Shown: one piece after another, positions 11,925 through 22,314 of the stretch | Layout of the letters: every line of letters starts with the position of its first letter | Numbering within the stretch: position 1 is the first letter of the stretch | Source: Ampullaceana balthica | Taxonomy: Eukaryota; Mollusca; Gastropoda; Lymnaeidae | Length of the DNA: 64,000 nt | Assembly: GCA_944989445.1 (NCBI GenBank) | Contig: CALYLW010000326.1 | Location: 539,782-603,781 of the forward strand | Direction of reading: 5' to 3' | The notes under the pieces: generated by a model | The model's input: the letters and a program-made list of their open reading frames with translations, nothing else | What the model was told of the DNA's origin: nothing | The model's database searches: none | Made by a program: the position numbers and the translations under genes

Positions 11925-12345
11925 ATCATATCGAATGTGTACACTGAGGGTAAATATGAACACATCAAATGTGTACACTGAGGGTAAATATGAACACATC
12001 AAATGTGTACACTGAGGGTAAATATGAACACATCAAATGTGTACACTGAGGGTAAATCTGAACACATCAAATGTGTACACTGAGGGTAAATATGAACACA
12101 TCAAATGTGTACACTGAGGGTAAATATGAACACATCAAATGTGTACTATGAGGGTAGATATGAACACATCAAATGTGTACTATGAGGGTAGATATGAACA
12201 CATCAAATTTGTACTATGAGGGTAGATATGAACACATCAAATGTTTACTATGAGGGTAGATATGAACACATCAAATGTGTACTATGAGGGTAGATATGAA
12301 CATAGCACATGTGTGTACGGTCTGTAAGGATACATGTTAACCTCA
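11925..12345. repeat. 34-bp minisatellite (AACACATCAAATGTGTAC)
   Basis: About twelve units containing AACACATCAAATGTGTAC and TGAGGGTAAATATG. The left half uses ACACTGAGGGTAAA and the right half ACTATGAGGGTAGA, so two subtypes are spatially sorted. If the minus-strand gene continues leftwards, this lies in its first downstream intron. The rest, to 12649, shows nothing further except a short (CA)n at about 12638-12650. Confidence 0.94.
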
Positions 12346-12741
12346 AATGCGTGTGATAGATAACTATGGACAACATGTATATCATTTCTCGCACAGTTTC
12401 GGGACTTGTAAATACAATTCTTAATTGTTCAAAATGCAACACTTGCGTACATGCTCAGAATTTATATTAAAAAAATATTTTAAATTTTTTTTTAAATTTA
12501 TAATATGTATATGAGGCTAAAGATTTAGCCAGTGGGTTAATCAGGTCACACCAGTGACAGGGACAGTGACAGACTTGTTTTGTTGTTTTGATTTTCATTG
12601 AATTAACTCATGAACACCCCCCCCAACTCTTCCCGACACACACACACACTACAGAAGCACGGACACGCTCCGCTGCTTCAGTGAGCACCAACACAGCTGC
12701 AGCGTCATCACACACCTGTTGTAGAGAACAACAACAAACGG

Positions 12742-12753
12742 AAACTTACCTGG
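12742..12753 (-). promoter_or_regulatory. 5' splice donor ending the giant exon (CCAG|GTAAGTTT)
   Basis: On the minus strand the exon ends ...CCGCAGCCAG and continues GTAAGTTT, a full consensus U2 donor. The cut falls after base 12750 and splits a codon after its first base (phase 1). Downstream, codon quality drops (hydrophobic, Cys-rich tail) until a stop at 12649. The acceptor and later exons would be at lower coordinates or outside the window; I could not identify them. Confidence 0.85.
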
Positions 12754-15700
12754 CTGCGGGCTGACGTCATCAGCACCAAAACACGAGCACCTGTTGTCCA
12801 CACCGACCCGTCCTTTCCCTCTACTACGAGAATTTCTGGCCCCGCGTTTCGATTTCACGGTCGAATGATCACACGCACATTTCCCACATGTTTTCACCGA
12901 CCTCCGCCTCAGTGAATGAAACTTGTCCCGAGACACCTTACATTGGCCGCCTCTACCTGGCGGCTTCCGGCTCAGTAATGACCGAACAGATATCCGCAGC
13001 CCTCTGTCTTTTCGTGGTCTCTTCGCCCCCCGGCGGCCCGTTTTCACGACTGGTCCCGTGGGTAGTCGGTACATCCCGGAGACAACTTTTTCGTACGCCT
13101 CGTTCCCATCGATGACTTCGTCGGATTCGGCGTTTTCGATGACGACAAGAGGACGCTCGTCACTGTCCGAATCATTCGTCTGCGCTTCGGTGAGGCTCAT
13201 ACGGGGCTCGTGCCGTGAAGACTCGGTCTTGGCGTTCAGGGCGTCACTAGATGTGGCGGGGATCCGGGCCCCGTCAGATGTGTTGTGGTCCTCCTCAGTT
13301 TTGATCTGAGTTTGGGGGGCGTTGTCTTTCTGAGGCCGGCAAAAACCGGAGGTATCCGGTTTGAGAGAGCAGTCCAGCCCGTAGATTTGCGTTTCGGCCA
13401 GGCTGGCGGAAGAAACACTTCCGGTCAGGGGGCAGAGGTTAGAGCGAAGGGGAAGGCCGGAGACAAAGCGCATCATCTCGAAGTCGTCCCTTCTGGCGTC
13501 ATCTTGACCGTCCATTCCCTTGGTGACCGTCGCGTACGGCGTGTCGCTGTCCAACATCGGCTCCACGGACATGAATCTTTCAAAAGACGGACGTGACGTC
13601 AGGGGTTTCATGTCCGTATCCTGCTGTATGAGCTTCGGTTGGCTGTCCCCCGAGAATGAATTTGTTCTTCTGCTTCTCTTCATGGCTTTCGTTTTCGAAA
13701 TGGTCGCCCTCAGATCGGAAACCATGGTCGAAAGGTCGCATTGCCTCCTCTCCAGGCTGCGACTGGACGGCGACATCATGGCGTGGAGCTTGTCCTCGTG
13801 TCTGAAGTTAGGACTGTTCAACGCACTGTTCGAGGAGCACTCGCTGATCCCGTTTGAGGACACGCCGAGGGAGGAACGTCTGCTGTGTATCGTGGACTTG
13901 CAGCAGTATCCTCGTTTCCATGCCGTAGGGTAGAGCAGTGTTGAATCACTATCGCCGCTATCTCCATCGTCTTGGCCATTATGAGCGGCGGGGAGGGGGG
14001 CCTTCACCCTCCTGGCTTGCGTTTTATGCATGCACCGCAGGCCATTCGGAGAGACCCAGTTGTGGGGAGATTTGTCGTGGCTAATCTCACAGCCACGTGG
14101 CGAGGGATTATCCACGAGGCATTTGTGTTCACCGTCGTTATTGTACCTTGACGGGCTCTTATAAGGGCTTATGGGATTTGACGGTAATCTAAATGGTGAA
14201 AATGATCGAGACGCGCCTCTTTGAAGATGCCCCGAAGACGGAGCCGTGCTTATGAAACTACACGAGGAAGATGCAGCGCTCGGGGGAGGCGTGTCCGACG
14301 GTGACGTCACGATCATTCTCGGTATTGCGAGATAGGGTGGGTTGGGGAGATGACATTCTGATGTTGATATCCGGAGAGATTCGGTTAACGCCCGACCTTT
14401 GCCCTGCGATAAGACATCTTGAGCCGTTAGATGCGGGTCTTCAGTTTTGACAGCTTCCGACCGCGTGCTGCTGTTGTTGTTGTTGTTGCCCGTGTTGAGG
14501 TCACGGCTGAGGGCGTGTCTCTGGCCAGAGTTCTGGGGGTGCAGCCACGTCGTAGAGGAGTACTCCGTCAGAGAAGGTGGAGACCCGTAGTCGGAATTAT
14601 CCGGCGACTGGCAGATTTGTATGAACAACGGTTTGTTCAAGATTAGCGGTGGGATGTTGGAGACGGGACACCTCGTGGTGGGATGATCCTTGGGCGGTTT
14701 AGTTTGCTCCACGGGGGAGGGGTGGTGTGCGCGCATGATGAGAGGAGCGGCCGAGCCATTGCTGGAGGAGTATTTAATGACAGAGTTGGCTGCGAGATGA
14801 GGCATGGACTCTTTATTCGGAGCGAACACATCAGTTTTAGCTGCACAGAGTTTGGTCTTATCGTTCTTGTCATCTCTCTTGAGCTCAGATGGCTCCGAAG
14901 TCGTGTTCGGGAGAATTTTTCCGTAAATCGCTTCAGATTTCGACGTCTCCGAAAGGTAAGAAGGCATTTGTTTGATATCGGAAGCCATAAGATTCCAAAC
15001 GATATGACCTTTTTGACCTTGTTTAACCTGAGGTTTGGCCGACACCGACGCTTGGCCTATCTTCTCATCGTTAAACGTAGACCCTTGTTGACCTTCACTC
15101 GTGAGATAGTCCAACGCCATGAGGTCAGTATCTTTTGCCACGTTGACAATCTCTTCATGACCTCCCGAGACAGTGAGTTTGGTCTCATTTCCAGAAGTAT
15201 CCCTCGTGCACCCCGACGCACGCTCGAGTTTGATTAAAGTTTTCTGTAGACTCGCTGAGTCAGCTTCTTCTCTGAATACTTGTAACGTCTCCTTCTTTAT
15301 TGGAACGACTGGATGAATGGGCGAGTGCAGGGGCGGTTTACCAGACAAGTCAAGGGCGGACTCAACCAGAGTTAGCCCTGTATTGCAGGATTTTAATTTT
15401 CCGCTACCTTTGGTGAGCGTTAGCCCCATTTCATCGTTTGCTTTCATTGCAGATTTGGTCACTTTGACAGCCGACGTCTCCACAACGCCTGAATAAACTG
15501 GGCTGCATGGATATTTTAACGTTGATTGCTGTTCATCTGTTCTGCTTAATTTCTTATTGACTCTGTTCTTGCCCAAACGTAAGCACAAGCACGTGCATCT
15601 AGCACAACAGGTCGACGCCTGAGATCGTTCAGAAATATCGCCGACCACACTGTCAGCACAGCTCTCGACAGATCCTCGTCCCCTGATGATATCTCTACAC

Positions 15701-18624
15701 GGCCGCCCCGAGTTTTTCATCCGCTGGAAGGGACAGGACTCTTGGTTTGTTTGACGCTTTTCATCATCGACTGACACAGAGTTCGATGACTTCCTCTCTG
15801 GACCGAATGAAGATCTGAATACATCGGACTCAAACAAGTTCCTGTACTGGTGATGAAGTCTCTGTGGATCACACACTAGCTCTGAGGACGTTTCTAAGAG
15901 CACGCGTGTCTCCCTATTGTGTTGTTTATGATCAGTTACAACGGAAGAAAGTTTTGTGCAAGGCAAAGCAACTTCAGAATTACCACGCTCTTCATAGTTG
16001 AACCGAACTTCATGTGAATTTCCTTGTAATTCCGAATTGAAAGCAAATTCCTCTCCTACGGACAAAGCAACTGTGTTACGAACGCTAAGCTGGTTCAGAG
16101 AAAATTTCCTCCTAATTTTAGCAACGGCTGGGCTGCACTTGTTGGTGTACTTTTTTTTCGACAACAGACTTCGTAAACCGCGGATATTTTTTTTCTTTCT
16201 GAAGGCGATTTTCTCGGCTGTCGTGTTGGTGTGACATGCGTGGAGCAGTGCCGACGACATGGATCTGATTCTAGGATCAACCAAGTCATCGGCTGGCTCA
16301 TGTGCGACGTCGTCACGACCAACTTTCTTACTGGCTTTCTTGGTTTTAGGTTTAAACGTATGATCCACGGTGGGGGCAATGGCCCTCTTCTTGATCTCGT
16401 TGGTTTTACCCACGCTGGCCAGTTCGCTTCCTTCCACGAGAGACGTCGGTACGGACGTGAGTTTGGCCCTCACTGAGGCGTTGGGCTTGTCTTCATACTC
16501 ATCGTCATCGTCGACGTAACGAATCGCTCGTTTGGAGGCTCTGGAGTAACGCTTCCGGCCTGTGTGAGACATTGAGTCTTCTATGCTAATGCTGTTCAAA
16601 AGCTCACGGCACGGTTCCCCTCCATCAATCTGTTTCTTCTTATCTGAGGATTTCGTCCTACTTTTAATGTGATATTTTTTCCTCTGAGTCACCTTCCTGT
16701 ACGTAAACTTCAGTTTCCCTGACGTTTCGTTGTGATTATCAAAGTCGGAATAAGTTGAGCCCTCGCCAGAGTCCTCGCAATCGGAGTTTTGATCTTCATT
16801 CCCTACCCTCGTTGACTCGCCGCTGTTAGATTTAGAATCCGAATAAATGTCAGAGGAAGAAAATGAATTGGAATAGATTCCTGAATAACTTCGCGACGAA
16901 TACAACTCTATGACAGGAGAAGGTAAGCGGTCAAGAATCACCACAGGCGATTTGATTGCACTTGATTCTGAAGTGTCATGAACTTCCGAGCAAATTGGCG
17001 GGGATGACTTTGAACGTTCGGGTTCCAGGCCTGAAACGTTTGCAAAAACTTGGTTGAGCGCTAAGATTTGATTCTGACGCAGGTTGGAATGGCGAGGAGA
17101 TGGACTTAGAAAGGGCAGAGGTTGCATTGGTGTTAACAAGATCGACATTTTGTCACTAGGGGGCGCGCTGTCGGATCGTTTAAACTTCGGCCCGAAGTGC
17201 TCACCACACGAGAGCTTGGACGAAATGACTTCACTGGGAAAGTTACTGACTGACGGCTGTAAGACCTTTGAAATGTGTTGGTCTGCCATTTTTTTAAACG
17301 TGGAGTTCTTAAGATCGCAAGGAAAAATCGGATTGTCATTATATGATGGAAAGTGACACACAGCGTTATACCCCTCGACACTGACCTCGCTATTTGATTT
17401 GTCTGGTTCGGGCGTAGAAGCAGCTACAGTAGCAGAAAATAAACAACGCTCGTTATTTTCACATTTCTCTTGCTCAGCAGCGGTCCTCAAACCGATGTCA
17501 AAATCCTCACAAAATGGCTTCTTGTCGTCAATGAAATGTTTTTCTTGGTGCCACTTATCCTGGAGACTTTGTTTGTCTGCAGGGTTCTCACAAAACGGTT
17601 CTGTGGTACCCATCAAGGCTTTCGTTGCATCAAAAGGATTGAGGTTTACATCCATAACATCAGGTCTTGTTATTTTGAGACCGATGGACGAGTGAGAAGC
17701 GACATTTTCATCTTCACGACTTTGTGAATTGAATTCTTGTCGTTTTAGAGAAATTTCCTCAGCTGGAAGAAAAGAAGATGTCAGTGGTTTTTTCTCAAAC
17801 ACTGCTGCCGTGTTATGCGAATCTCTCTCTCCATTCACTTGTTCAATTAGTTTAACATGACTACGACTAACTGCCAACTCCAAATCGTTTTTATTGCGTG
17901 AAGGAGCAGGCGCCATTGACGTGGGAGAGACATGGATCTCAAAATCACGACTTCCCACTTTGGTTGCCGTTGTTTCTGAAACACTTCGTTTCAGCAGTTT
18001 TGGCGCCCTTTTCAGCGTCGGTCGACCGAATTCCTCGTGGCGCCTCTCTTTCACGGCTTCACGCTTCCTTTCCTTGACCTTTGACCCCGCAGGTGGTGAA
18101 ATGCGCTCACTTCTCTCAGCTGTGCCAGCTAGACACCCGCACTTTGCCCCTCTTTTGCTGTTCTGCAGACTGTACCCGTGCGGACACCTGCACTTCTGAA
18201 CGATGAGTTTAGGAATGTCCGTCTGGAATTTAGATGAGTTTCCCTGGGCGGTCTGGACGTGGGACCTCTCGGTGGTCTGGACGTGGGACCTCTCGGTGGT
18301 CTGGACGTGGGACCTCTCGGTGGTCTGGACGTGGGACCTCTCGGTGGTCTGGACGTGGGACCTCTCGGTGGTCTGGACGTGGGTCCTCTCGGTGGTCTGG
18401 ACGTGGGACCTCTCGGTGGTCTGGACGTGGGACCTCTCGGTGGAGCGCCTTCTGAACGTTAGTTTCAGCCCTCGCGTCTCGCAGCTCTCTATCTGCTCGT
18501 ATTCCTCCGTCGGCACGTCCAGGTACCGAGATTCCGACGAAGTTTTGACCGCAGATGTTGCACCCAGGTATGCCGGCGGTGTTTTGGTTGCGTTTGGTTT
18601 GTTGCCGTTTGTGTGGCTAGACAT
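12750..18624 (-). CDS. Giant first coding exon of an unrecognised disordered, probably nuclear protein
   Basis: An unbroken minus-strand frame of about 1,958 codons. The ATG at 18622-18624 has A at -3 and an in-frame TAA just upstream. I do not recognise the family. Visible features: eight TERSHVQT repeats (62-125); a CRC...CGC cluster (C145/C147, C162/C164) around SKRGAK; a Ser-rich tract (about 560-600); basic/acidic stretch with [19 protein letters not shown] (815); [10 protein letters not shown] (1006-1015); DLS motif ALDLSGKP (about 1090-1097), close to the CtBP-binding PxDLSxK; SUMO-type sites IKKE (K1110), VKTE (K1393), IKTE (K1775); RGLR...SLLSRK (1874); and CGKCACDH (1913-1920) before another SKRGAR. 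Composition is Ser/Pro/Lys-rich with no membrane segment or enzyme fold. The frame runs past a consensus donor at 12749, so residues after 1958 are intron read-through. Its GC content is far higher than its flanks. A transcriptional co-regulator of the giant-exon type is an inference. Confidence 0.85.
18250..18441 (-). repeat. In-frame 24-bp coding VNTR, eight copies of TERSHVQT
   Basis: Eight copies of a 24-bp unit, nearly identical at the nucleotide level with one Ser-to-Thr change (third copy), encode TERSHVQT near the N-terminus. A length that keeps the frame plus near-identity indicates recent expansion under coding constraint. Antisense frames reading WTWDLSVV or GPLGGLDV are shadows. 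Confidence 0.95.
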
Positions 18625-19027
18625 TTTGTCCGTGCTTGTGCGACAGCCCTTTTGTGATTACCCCAGATATGGCGGGATCTCCTTTCTTGATGCAGTTATT
18701 TGATTTTTCACGTCGACCCGGCTTTGCTTTAACGCACGGGAAGCCGTTTGTTTTAACAGCACCACGACACATGCACGACTCCTTTTCTGTGTTCACCAAG
18801 GTATTCGATTCTGAGTCATTCTGTTGGACAGTAAGCTTTATATTCAATACTATTCCGGGATAGGTATCGTGTTTCAGCGCGTGGACGGTGCTCTCACTCC
18901 TCACACTAGAAACATCCGGGGCTGGTCGCGCAAACTTCTCTATGGGGTGATGCGGATGGCGATAATAACGAAATGGAGAAGGATGACCATGACGTAGTCG
19001 ACGAGCTGACACTGTCCTGTTGGTCAA
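18617..19027 (-). other. Upstream frame overlapping the giant-exon start codon
   Basis: A 136-codon minus-strand frame starts at 19027 and ends at 18617, overlapping the main ATG (18622-18624) in another frame. If the transcript starts upstream of 19027, this uORF would reduce initiation at the main ATG. The sequence has no recognised domain. Whether it is transcribed is unknown; the promoter could lie downstream of its ATG. Confidence 0.4.
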
Positions 19028-19029
19028 GT

Positions 19030-20394
19030 TTGGACCAAGGGTCCAGTGGTCTTGTGGTGTCGGACACCCGAGTCTTGGGCGGAGATCGCCACCACGACCT
19101 TCTTCTTCTGGAGTCGTTTAAAAAAAAATTGACGGGCTCCGACTCCATGATGGGTTGGGGTTCCGATCCCAGAAACCTCTTCTGCCAGGTTGTCACAGAT
19201 TGTCAAAGCTCGAACTGTTTATGTTTCGTGTTGTACAATTCTAAGTGAGATGTAAACTCTTTCTTGAACTCCAGGCACATGCTGAGTGAGCCACACTTAC
19301 ACAACTATTTGTAAGATCCATGAAGTTGATCACAACTTTTTCCTTAACGGAGCTAAGTCGAACTTCTCATTTTTTTTTGCTCCAAAAACTTCCTGTAATC
19401 TCACACGTTCCCTGAAGCAATACTTTAGTCGACGAGTCTCATGCTTGGAGATCTAGTATTCCCATTGGTGTCTTGACACGGAAATCCAAAGAAAATCATT
19501 GCTACAAAAATATATAATTGCTGAATTAATGCGTTTTCAAACTCTGAAAATCTGCGTTTAGATACCCTAAACCACTCACCGATATTCTATCAAAGTAATG
19601 ACTCCAAAGGCGCGTCATGTAAGTTCTATATATAGCGTCCTTTCAATCTCCGCTGTAGCCCATTCTTTGTTTTTGCTGTTTTTCTTTCAACATAAAATTT
19701 AATGTAAAATTGGACTCAAGAGCCACCCATTGTTTTCATTGCATAAATTTCTCCGTCTCAACAACGAGGGTAAATTGTCGTGTCATTGATTGCCGCTAGT
19801 GGGACAACCAACGAACACAGACATGTAATCATTCTTTTGTTCTCTGTCCCCGTCACGTCTGCTCGTGCATCTAAACACTGAGCGCCCCCTCCCATTACGT
19901 CACAAAAACAGCAGACCGTTGGGTGGTGGCTCGAGTGCCATTCACATTATTGTTTCGTTTTTTTTATTCTCCACTTTTTGAATTCTTCAAATTGAAGTCA
20001 GCTATCTTGGTACGCGCGATGATATCAGAAGTGAGACTGACTCGTGGAGAACTGAAAAGGAAAAAAAAAGAAAACATTAAACTTTACAGCTGATAGTTAA
20101 ACTCCAGGGATAGCATCGATTTACACTTTTAAACAATTTTTATGAAGAAAATTTGACCTGTGCCATATCACGTGATGTCATCAGAAACATGACATTATAA
20201 AATCGTTGTCAGATGCTGAAAGTAACTAACAAGGAAACAGGAAATCTATATTTTTATATTTCTTGTTCTTAAAATTGCTGATGACACTTGGCTGCTGAAA
20301 TTAAAGCAGGAGATAATTCCTAGGAAATTTAAGTGAACATAAGATTTATTCGTGTTTTTGATGACAAGTTGGGGGAGCGCAATGGTTCTAGTCT
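19030..20394. other. 5' flank of the giant-exon gene
   Basis: No coding sequence recognised. Possible promoter elements for the minus-strand gene: a CRE-like TTACGTCA at 19895-19902 and a TATATATAG at about 19627-19636. Neither is positioned relative to a known transcription start, so these are only candidates. Confidence 0.35.
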
Positions 20395-20988
20395 CATCGG
20401 CATACAACTGGTTCTAGTCTCAGCAACATACAACTGGTCCAAGTCTCAGCAACATACAACTGGTCCTAGTCTCAGCGGCACAGAACTGGTCCTAGTCTCG
20501 GCGGCATACAACTGGTCCTAGTCTCGGCGGCATACAACTGGTTCTAGTCTCAGCGGCATACAACTGGTCCTAGTCTGAGCGGCATACAACTGGTCCTAGT
20601 CTTAGTGGCATACAACTGGTCCTAGTCTCAGCGGCATACAACTGGTCCTAGTCTGAGCGGCATACAACTGGTCCTAGTCTTAGTGGCATACAACTGGTCC
20701 TAGTCTCAGCGGCATACAACTGGTTCTAGTCTCAGCGGCATACAACTGGTCCTAGTCTCAGCGGCATAAAACTGGTCCTAGTCTCAGCGGCATACAACTG
20801 GTTCTAGTCTCAGCAACATACAACTGGTCCTAGTCTCTGCGGTATACAACTGGTTCTAGTCTCAGCAACATACAACTGGTCCTAGTCTGAGCGGCATAAA
20901 ACTGGTCCTAGTCTGAGCGGCATAAAACTGGTCCTAGTCTCAGTGGCATACAACTGGTCCTAGTCTCAGCGGCATACAACTCGACCAA
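20395..20988. repeat. 26-bp minisatellite (CATACAACTGGTCCTAGTCT)
   Basis: About 23 units of CATACAACTGGTCCTAGTCT followed by CAGCGG. Positions that vary are GGTCC/GGTTC, CAGCGG/CAGCAA/GAGCGG and CATAAAAC. The sequence after it to 21890 has no recognised gene, apart from a short (GAT)n-like run at about 21338-21366. Confidence 0.95.
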
Positions 20989-21892
20989 CTCTTAGTCTGT
21001 CAGTTGTACCAACAACAAAAAAACAGACTTCAAGATGCGGTCTATGTCTATTAGAACTACAACCTATGAGCCGTTAGTCAAGATATGGTCTATGTTCTTT
21101 AGTATTAGACAATTAGATTTACAACGAAATTTGCCAGTTTTTTTAGGTGTGGTTTGTCTATGAAAGTTTCAGCCAAAAGAGACAGGGTTTAAGAGATCTT
21201 TCACGTTTCTGCGTTTTGAAAGAAAATGAGTAACGTTTAAAGATCCATCTTCGCTTGTCATTTCAAAGGTTGTTTTCCGTCTTCAAACTCAATGGGAAAC
21301 AGTTGTTTTAGCCAATAAACAAGGCATTTAAACAGGGCATGATGATGATGATGACGATGATGATGTTAGTGAAACACTGCATATATATCTCCACACATTG
21401 AGTTGTAAATGAAAGTATTTAGTCACTGAAACCTGCCACTGAAACAGCGTATGAATAAAACCAGAATTGACAAACACACAGAGTAGTCCACCAATATTTA
21501 GAATTTTCCAAAATAAAATTGATGTCTATGAGAATTTTAGAAGTAATATAAATTTCTAGAAATAAATTTTGATTGAAACAGTCCAAAACTAGAGAGTGTC
21601 GGGAAATTTTCATGAATGCCTAGCGGCTTGTGAACGCCCGTCATGCACAAGGTGACCGTGTGATGCCAAATGTCTCAGTGGTTTGAGAACCACAACTCTG
21701 CCGATGGTGTGACGTAGGTACTAATGTCGGTGACATTCTTGCCACATTGAAATCGTTGTCTCGTTTTACTCACCAACTCGGATCGGTGAAGTGTAACATT
21801 GTCAGAGACATGACAAATAAAGTGTGAAGAATCTTTGCTTGCTTTAACGAAACATCTGCTACATAGAGATTTATACATAAGCTCCTTTTTAA

Positions 21893-22067
21893 ACCCTTTA
21901 TATTAACTTGTGGTGTCTGAGCCCTTGCCGAAAAAACTTAGGATCGATTTTAACCTACTTCCTGGTAAGCTAGGGAGCTGAAATTTTGCATTCTTTTAGT
22001 TATGTTTCGTATATAAAGAATTTATAGTAAAAAAAAACTTGTTTTTTTAACGTTTTTTTTTAAAATT
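21893..22067 (-). mobile_element. Internally deleted copy of repeat family A
   Basis: In reverse orientation it has both ends of family A: CCTTTATATTAACTTGTGGTG at one end (the counterpart of ACTCGTGGTG in the copies at 56.2-57.2 kb) and TTATGTTTCGTATATAAAGAATTTATAG at the other, with the middle missing. It abuts the next copy, the same tandem arrangement as at 56204-57158. Confidence 0.7.
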
Positions 22068-22314
22068 AAATCCTTTATATTAAAAAGTGGCGTCTATTTG
22101 CGGCCTTGCTTGCCAAAAAAAACCTTGGATCGATTTTTAACCAACTTTCTCGTATACTAGTACTAGCGAACTGAAATTTTGCAGGCAGACTATTGCCGAT
22201 GATAAAACTGGTGTATCAAAATTTCAGATCGATCGCATGTACTGTAATTAAATTAATGAATTTTTATATTATCTTTATTTATCTCTATGTAACATGTTAA
22301 TTTTTGTGCTAGAG

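Noticed and set aside
12888..18703. Many plus-strand frames opposite the giant exon (for example WTWDLSVV repeats at 18203-18703)
   Set aside because: They are antisense shadows of a GC-rich coding exon; their repeats mirror the [12 protein letters not shown] and they show no domains.
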